Of a stretch of 11,942 nt of DNA, positions 6,983 to 11,942 are shown in pieces (position 1 is the first letter of the stretch; every line of letters starts with the position of its first letter). The notes beneath the pieces were generated by a model. The model saw nothing but the letters and a program-made list of their open reading frames with translations, did no database searches and was not told the origin of the DNA. Source of the DNA: Collinsella sp. (lineage in GTDB: Bacteria; Actinomycetota; Coriobacteriia; Coriobacteriales; Coriobacteriaceae); contig JAIHVJ010000139.1 in the NCBI GenBank assembly GCA_022720335.1, positions 1-11,942 on the forward strand, given 5' to 3'. A program made the translations under genes and the position numbers.

Positions 6983-7966
6983 TTACAATTGCGGGTGTGA
7001 TTTTCGGCGCAAGAAATCGAAATGCGTCTCGCTCAAGATAATCGAAAGAAAGATGAGCGCGAAGCCGGCGAGCAGGCGCGAGGTGAGCGCCTCCCCCATC
7101 AGCAGCACCGAGAACAGCACGCCCGAAGGCGACTCCATCGAAAGGAGCAGTGAGCCCGTCGAGGCCGAGACATGCGCCAAGCCGACGTTTTGGATGAGCA
7201 GAGCCGCGCATGTGCAACCAACCGAGAGAAACGCCATCGCGCTGATAAAGCTCGGCGTCCACACGGACAGAGGCGCTTGGGTCTCGAATAGCAGCGACGT
7301 TGCCAGGCTCAGCACGCCGTTGCCCACAAACATCCAAAACGTGATGACGTTGATGTCCATTTTGCGACCGTACTTGGCAGTCACCGCCATCTGGATGGCG
7401 AAAAAGACCGCACCCGCCAGCGTAATGACATCACCGATGTTGAATTCAACGCTATCGAGCGCCACCAAGCCAATGCCCGCCAAGCACAGCAGCGCCGCGC
7501 CCAGGTTATAGCGGGTGAGTTTTTCGCCGCTCAGAAAATAGCTCGCGAACGGCACAACGATGCAATACGTGCCCGTCAAAAAAGCATTCTTGCCCGCCGT
7601 GGTGTGCGCCAGACCGACTGTCTGCAGGGCGTAGGCGGCCCACATAAGTGCGCCCATGCCAAGTCCGACGATAAGGTTGCGGGCGTTGAGGTGCGCGATG
7701 ATGCGCTTGTGGAAGATGAAAAACATGACCAACGCCGCAGGCAGAAAGCGCACGTAGAGCAGTTCGAACACCGGAATGGTGTCGAGCGCGTCCTTCATGG
7801 TCGTAAAGGAGTAGCCCCAGACGACTGCCACCGAAAGCAGCAGGACTTTCCAGAACAGCGGCGAGCGAGCGCCGGCGCCGCGGGAGGTGCCGCCCGCGCC
7901 CAGGTCCTCGCGAGCAACAGGGCTATCGGGCATCATTTCGATATTGTCAGTGGCATGCTGGGCCAT
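6983..7966 (-). CDS. DMT-superfamily transporter with two EamA domains
   Basis: This 327-residue inner-membrane protein has ten predicted hydrophobic segments in two EamA repeats (about residues 39-170 and 178-313), the standard build of drug/metabolite transporters of the RhaT/RarD/YdcZ type. Supporting details are VVWGYSFTTMKDAL at the first helix, and GEKLT (147-151) and GEALTSR (291-297) at the ends of the two repeats. A polar stretch of about 35 residues precedes the first helix, longer than usual, so a later start is possible, but the ATG at 7966 has GAGGA six bases upstream. The substrate is unknown; relatives export amino acids, sugars or drugs. It has its own terminator and no clear operon partner. 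Confidence 0.92.
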   Translation of the reverse strand: MAQHATDNIEMMPDSPVAREDLGAGGTSRGAGARSPLFWKVLLLSVAVVWGYSFTTMKDALDTIPVFELLYVRFLPAALVMFFIFHKRIIAHLNARNLIVGLGMGALMWAAYALQTVGLAHTTAGKNAFLTGTYCIVVPFASYFLSGEKLTRYNLGAALLCLAGIGLVALDSVEFNIGDVITLAGAVFFAIQMAVTAKYGRKMDINVITFWMFVGNGVLSLATSLLFETQAPLSVWTPSFISAMAFLSVGCTCAALLIQNVGLAHVSASTGSLLLSMESPSGVLFSVLLMGEALTSRLLAGFALIFLSIILSETHFDFLRRKSHPQL

Positions 7967-8032
7967 AGGGCATCCTCGCGCTCAATCTGGGCGTGGTGTC
8001 CGCACGCGCATGGCTGCGTGCCGCCTCATGGT

Positions 8033-8074
8033 CAAATAAAAGCGGGGCGCACCGGACCCCCGGCACGCCCCGCT
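8033..8074 (-). terminator. Rho-independent terminator of the YhgE/Pip pair
   Basis: The nine-base stem agcggggcg (8041-8049) with cgccccgct (8066-8074) is perfect and is followed on the minus strand by TTTTATTT (8040-8033). It sits about 94 bases after the stop codon of the broken YhgE/Pip gene and before the EamA gene. The stretch 8075-8167 between stop and hairpin shows no gene. Confidence 0.85.
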
Positions 8075-8167
8075 ACTGTAGCAACAACCAAGCAGCCCGT
8101 GCAATTCACTACGCTAAAGCATCGGGTTGGAAGATCTCGATGTTCCGACGGCGTTTACGTTGCTGAA

Positions 8168-10224
8168 CTAAATCAATTTGGTTGACTCCAGTTTTTCGAT
8201 GATCCAGTCGTTGGCTTTGATGACCGGACGGCGGAAGACGACGCCCAGGGCCAGCGACGGAATCAGATAGCTCGCCAGAATGCCCAGCTCAACCCAGTAC
8301 TCCATATGGTAGGCGCCAGCCATGGCGGCATGCATGGCGTTAATGCCATGGGTAAACGGCAGGAACGGATAGATCGCCTGGAACACAGGGCCGGTCATCT
8401 CGATGGGGAACGTACCGCCCGAACCGCCGACCTGCATGACCAGCAGCACAACGGCCAAAGCCTTGCCGATATCGCCAAACGACACCGTAAGCGTGTAGAC
8501 GATATTGGAGAACACGAGACTCGCGACCCAGCCCGCCAGCACAAACTGCAGCGGGTTGTCGCACTGGATGCCAAAGAACAGGATGTCGCCCGCGCACACG
8601 AGCGTTGCCTGCAGCAGAGCCAAACCGCCAAAGAACAAGTAACGACCCAGGTAGATCTCGTGTAGGCGTACGGGGATGAGCTCGTTGATAAGCTCATCGT
8701 CAACCGACACCTTCATCATGGCCGCCAGCACGATCGAGCCGACCCAGAGCGACAGAATCGTGTAGAACGGCGCCATGGCCGAGCCGTAGTTGCGGATCGG
8801 ATAGACCGGTTTGCGATCGAGCGCGACGGGACCGGAAAGCGACACGGCCAAACCCTCGGGATCGTTGCCAATCATCGTCTTGATCGTGGCAAGGTCGTCC
8901 GACATCAGGGCGCCATCGAGCTCATCCTTAAACGCACTGATCTTATCGGACGCTTCACCTAGCTGATCGGAAGCCTTGTTGACCAGCTTGGCGGCCTTGG
9001 AGAGGCCCTTCGCCAACGAGCCGGATGCGTCGGTCAGGCCGCCTACGGCGCTATCCAGGTCGCCCGAGATGCCATCAAGCGAGTCCAGAATGCCCGAAAC
9101 CGTCTTCTTGAGCTCCTTGGCCTTAACCGAGAACGTGGAATCGTAATCGGATTTGGCATCCGCGATGCCGGCCTTGGCATCAGCGATGGCCTGATCGACC
9201 TCGGCACGCAAGTTGTTGACCTCGGCCATGCTATCGGAGAGAGACTTCGCGGTAGCCGCCAGATCCTTGGCATTGTTGCGGTACTCAACGGCGATTCTGC
9301 CCAGCGACGTCGCGGCGGACTTGAGGCCGTCCTTCAAATTCTCATCGCTCACCTGGTCGGCAAGGCTGCGGAGCTGATCGGCCATCGCATCGATATCCTT
9401 GGCGCGCGCATTGAGGGCCGCAGCGGCATCGTTGAGTTGGGACACCGTAAGGTAGACATGCTGGTTTGCGGTGTCGAACGCCTTCGCGAGCTCGGCAGAC
9501 ACATTGTCGAACGAACCCGCACTTCCATCGATTGCGGCATCGATGGCATCGTTTGCCGCCTTAAGCGCTTCTTTGGAATCATCGATGCCGCTTTTGGCAT
9601 GTTCCATGAGCTGCTTTGTCGACTCATCGACGGCACCGGTCTGCTTGAGCATGCCGCTCGCCGACGTCAGCGAATCGGACGTGGAGCTCAAAATGCCCGC
9701 CAGCGACGAAGCATTTGCCTGAACGTCTCGCAGGTCCTCAATCGAATCGCCAAGCGTCGAGGACAGGTTGGCGATAAAGTTGCTGACCTGGTCGGTGCTC
9801 ATGTAATCGAGCAGGCTGGACACCGTCTTAAGACCGATGCTCGTAATGGTCTCATCATGTCAGCGCTAAACGTTTTGGGGATAACGACGGCAGCATAGTA
9901 CGCGCCCGACTTAACGCCCTCGATAGCCTTTTCGCGATTGTTGAGCACAACCCAATCGAAGCTCTCGTTGCCGCGTAGGGTGGCGGTCACGTTTTCGCCC
10001 ACGTTAACCTCGACGGGGATCAAATCGCTCTCGTAACCCTCATCGGTGTTGACCACGGCGATCTTAAGATTGCCGGTGTTGCCGTACGGATCCCAGCTGC
10101 CGGCGATGTTAAACCACGCGTACAGACACGGTACGATAATGAGGCCCATCACGACAACCAAGCCGATCACGGAGCGAGACACGTTTTGGACATCGCGCTT
10201 AAACAGATGCAGGATGTTCTTCAT
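8168..10224 (-). pseudogene. YhgE/Pip-family membrane protein, disrupted by an internal deletion
   Basis: Family members span the membrane at both ends and carry a long extracellular coiled-coil region; the best-known relative, Lactococcus Pip, is a phage receptor. The first frame (10224-9799) codes for the N-terminal domain: a membrane helix at residues 17-38, then GNLKIAVVNTDEG and VVIPKTFSADMM (113-124). There the frame is lost and stops 17 residues later. The second frame, open from about 9856, resumes with ETITSIGLKTV and then gives about 550 residues: a helical Ala/Asp/Ser-rich region, YPIRNYGSAMAPFYT, and about six C-terminal membrane helices. The middle of the N-terminal domain, including the NEK..AIAPKIT-type segment usual in the family, is absent. 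The shift needs a loss of 3n+1 bases; I estimate about 200. The GTG at 9823 could restart translation but has no good ribosome site. Confidence 0.82.
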
Positions 10225-11942
10225 TTATGCCTCACCTCCTTTGGAGTGCTTGCCAAGCGCGGTGGTATCTCCATCATTTGTGGCTGTGCTGTCGCTGCCC
10301 TGAGATTTATGGTGCGAGCCGATATGCGGCAAGCGGCCCGTGGACTGATCGCCGCCCTTGGCACCACGCTCGCTGGCGTTGAGGCCAAACATGTGGCGGG
10401 CGGCAGGAATGGCGGCCGTGTGTTCGCGCATCTCGCGACGCAGGTCCTCATCCGAAAGCGCCGAGATGCGCATCTGGGTATTGAGGCTCGCTCGGATATA
10501 TTCGATATTGATAAGCCAGCCGCAGATGGCAATAACCGAGATGATCCAAATGACAAGCAGGATGATCTTGCCGTTATTGTCGATATCGAGAACCGTCGAC
10601 AGGACAAAGAGCAGGACCTGAACGCCCACCACGGCGGCAAAACCGCCCTTGATGTAGTACGGGTAGCGATGTTCAAAGGCGACCGCATGATCGAGCAGTT
10701 CGCGACGGTACGAATCGGAATCGAGCATGACGCGCATGGCCGTGCGCAGCGAGTAGCGCTGGCGCGGCAGGTCGTTGGACTCGCAAATCATCATACCGGT
10801 CGTGGAGAGCTGTTTATCAAAGAGCAGGTTAAGGTTGAGCAGCAGCGGACGCAGCTGCAGGCCGATAAAGAGCGCCACGATCAAGAACACGCCCAGAATG
10901 CACAGGTTAAACAGGTAGTTGAACGAATACATGCCGCCGACCGTCTCGCGCAGCAGATTGATGCCGTAGGTAAAGGGCAGCAGCGGGTGCAGCCACTGGA
11001 AGAAGCCGGGCATCATCTCGATGGGGTACATGCCCGACGAACCCGGGATCTGCACGATGACGAGAATGACGCCGATAGCCTTGCCGATATGCTTAAACGT
11101 GGTGGACAGCGCATAGATGATATTGACGTAGGTGAACGAAATGGCGATGCCGCCCAGCACGAACAGCAGCGGGCTGACGCACTGCACGCCAATCACCAGA
11201 TCGCCTACCGTAACGATGATGGCCTGCAACGCGCCCAGGATCACCATGAGCAACCAGCGGCCAAAGTAGCCTTGGCGCGCCGTAAAGCTGCCAACACCTT
11301 CACGGTCGACCTCGAGCTTGTAAATGGCGATGAGCACATAGCCGCCCACCCAAAGCGCCAGATTGGTGTAGAAGGGAGCGATGCCCGAGCCAAAGCTCTT
11401 GACCGGATAGATTGACTTGGACGTCAACTCAACCGGAGACGCCATGAAATCTGCCACGTCATTGACATCGACGCCCATCAGATCGGCCAGCTCGCCCATG
11501 GACTCGGAGGTCTGCAGCGCCGCGATGTCATTGGCGGCGGTTGCAAGCTTGTCCTGGACCTTGGCAAGCGAGGAATCGGTCTGGGACAGCGTGGTCTTGG
11601 CCTGGCCGAGCGTAGCGCTAAGCTGCGCCAACGTGCCGCGCGCATTTGCAAGTGTAGGTGTCATACCCGAGACGATACCGGTCAGGTCGCCCGAAACGGC
11701 AGCAAAAGAGTCGAGCGCGCTCGAGGCCTTCGGCAGCGCGTTTTGGCCCAAGTCCGTCTGGGCTTGGCCAAGGTTGGTCGCACCGGTATGAATTGCGTTA
11801 TTGATAGCGTCACTGGCACCCGAAACAGCCGCTGCGTCATTCGCCATGGCGCTCGACTGCGCGGACAGACCGTCCTTGATGCTCTGAAGCTTTTCATTCT
11901 GCTCTCGAAGCAAATCGATGGTCGATACAATGCGCGCGTCAA
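10225..11942 (-). CDS. YhgE/Pip-family membrane protein with C-terminal extension (5' part outside window)
   Basis: The frame is open through the right edge (it enters with residues DARIVSTIDLL), so the N-terminus is missing. What is visible is the end of the extracellular helical region (11900-11500, many Ala, Gln and Thr heptads), then the C-terminal YhgE/Pip membrane domain with YPVKSFGSGIAPFYTNLALWVG, IPGSSGMYPIEMMP and LPFTYGINLLRETVGG, and about six helices. The domain normally ends soon after this, but here about 190 residues follow (10806-10228): a charged stretch, two further helices (about 10641-10591 and 10569-10504), and a polar, Ser/Gly/His-rich cytoplasmic tail. The downstream partner has no such tail. 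The last codons (KGGEA) overlap the ribosome binding site of the next gene. Its function is unknown; surface or transport roles are proposed for the family. Confidence 0.88.
   Translation of the reverse strand, partial: DARIVSTIDLLREQNEKLQSIKDGLSAQSSAMANDAAAVSGASDAINNAIHTGATNLGQAQTDLGQNALPKASSALDSFAAVSGDLTGIVSGMTPTLANARGTLAQLSATLGQAKTTLSQTDSSLAKVQDKLATAANDIAALQTSESMGELADLMGVDVNDVADFMASPVELTSKSIYPVKSFGSGIAPFYTNLALWVGGYVLIAIYKLEVDREGVGSFTARQGYFGRWLLMVILGALQAIIVTVGDLVIGVQCVSPLLFVLGGIAISFTYVNIIYALSTTFKHIGKAIGVILVIVQIPGSSGMYPIEMMPGFFQWLHPLLPFTYGINLLRETVGGMYSFNYLFNLCILGVFLIVALFIGLQLRPLLLNLNLLFDKQLSTTGMMICESNDLPRQRYSLRTAMRVMLDSDSYRRELLDHAVAFEHRYPYYIKGGFAAVVGVQVLLFVLSTVLDIDNNGKIILLVIWIISVIAICGWLINIEYIRASLNTQMRISALSDEDLRREMREHTAAIPAARHMFGLNASERGAKGGDQSTGRLPHIGSHHKSQGSDSTATNDGDTTALGKHSKGGEA
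10232..10242 (-). promoter_or_regulatory. Perfect Shine-Dalgarno inside the upstream gene
   Basis: AAAGGAGGTGA on the minus strand matches the 16S anti-Shine-Dalgarno sequence fully and ends seven bases before the ATG at 10224. It lies within the last codons of the upstream YhgE/Pip gene, whose TAA stop directly touches the next ATG. This fixes the start of the second gene and implies coupled translation. Confidence 0.9.

Noticed and set aside
8075..8167. A short minus-strand frame after the YhgE/Pip stop reading QQRKRRRNIEIFQPDALA
   Set aside because: It has no start codon or ribosome site and is only about 20 codons long; probably untranslated sequence before the terminator.
10186..11415. 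A plus-strand open frame (409 codons), rich in Asp, His, Gln and Arg, opposite the YhgE/Pip gene
   Set aside because: It is antisense to a protein with clear membrane-domain motifs; its composition is typical of a complementary frame.

Overview
This looks like chromosomal DNA from a GC-rich actinobacterium of the class Coriobacteriia, most likely a gut Collinsella relative. That is an inference from the actinobacterial style of the PEP carboxylase and HisRS, the pair of very large YhgE/Pip membrane proteins, and the overall codon use; no 16S gene or other marker is present. Every gene I can support lies on the minus strand, so transcription runs from high to low coordinates.

In transcription order: (1) 11942-8168 holds two adjacent YhgE/Pip-family ('phage infection protein'-type) membrane proteins. 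The first enters from beyond the right edge and carries an unusual C-terminal extension with two membrane segments. The second starts directly after the stop codon of the first, behind a perfect Shine-Dalgarno. It is broken: its N-terminal and C-terminal halves lie in different frames, and the conserved segment that should join them is missing. A hairpin with a U-tract at 8033-8074 closes this unit. (2) 7966-6983 is a ten-segment DMT/EamA transporter with its own strong terminator. (3) 6867-5128 is one reading frame that starts as an intact M20D amidohydrolase and continues, without a stop, into a severely shortened MFS transporter whose first four helices appear to be joined directly to the last one. 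(4) 4882-3569 is histidyl-tRNA synthetase (hisS), with a TATAAT box close upstream and a probable terminator. (5) 3323-498 is phosphoenolpyruvate carboxylase (ppc), with a TATAAT box and a set of repeated half-sites upstream. (6) 1-497 has no convincing gene; it contains a near-perfect nested palindrome of about 127 bp right after ppc, plus weaker related copies.

The genes do not form one pathway. ppc (anaplerotic oxaloacetate supply) and hisS (translation) are housekeeping genes. The M20 enzyme and the MFS remnant probably once formed a 'hydrolyse and transport' pair for an acylated or peptide-like substrate. The most notable features are two independent internal deletions (in the MFS and in the second YhgE/Pip gene), the long palindrome, and the symmetric repeats in front of ppc. 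I do not see a convincing new defence or mobile system.
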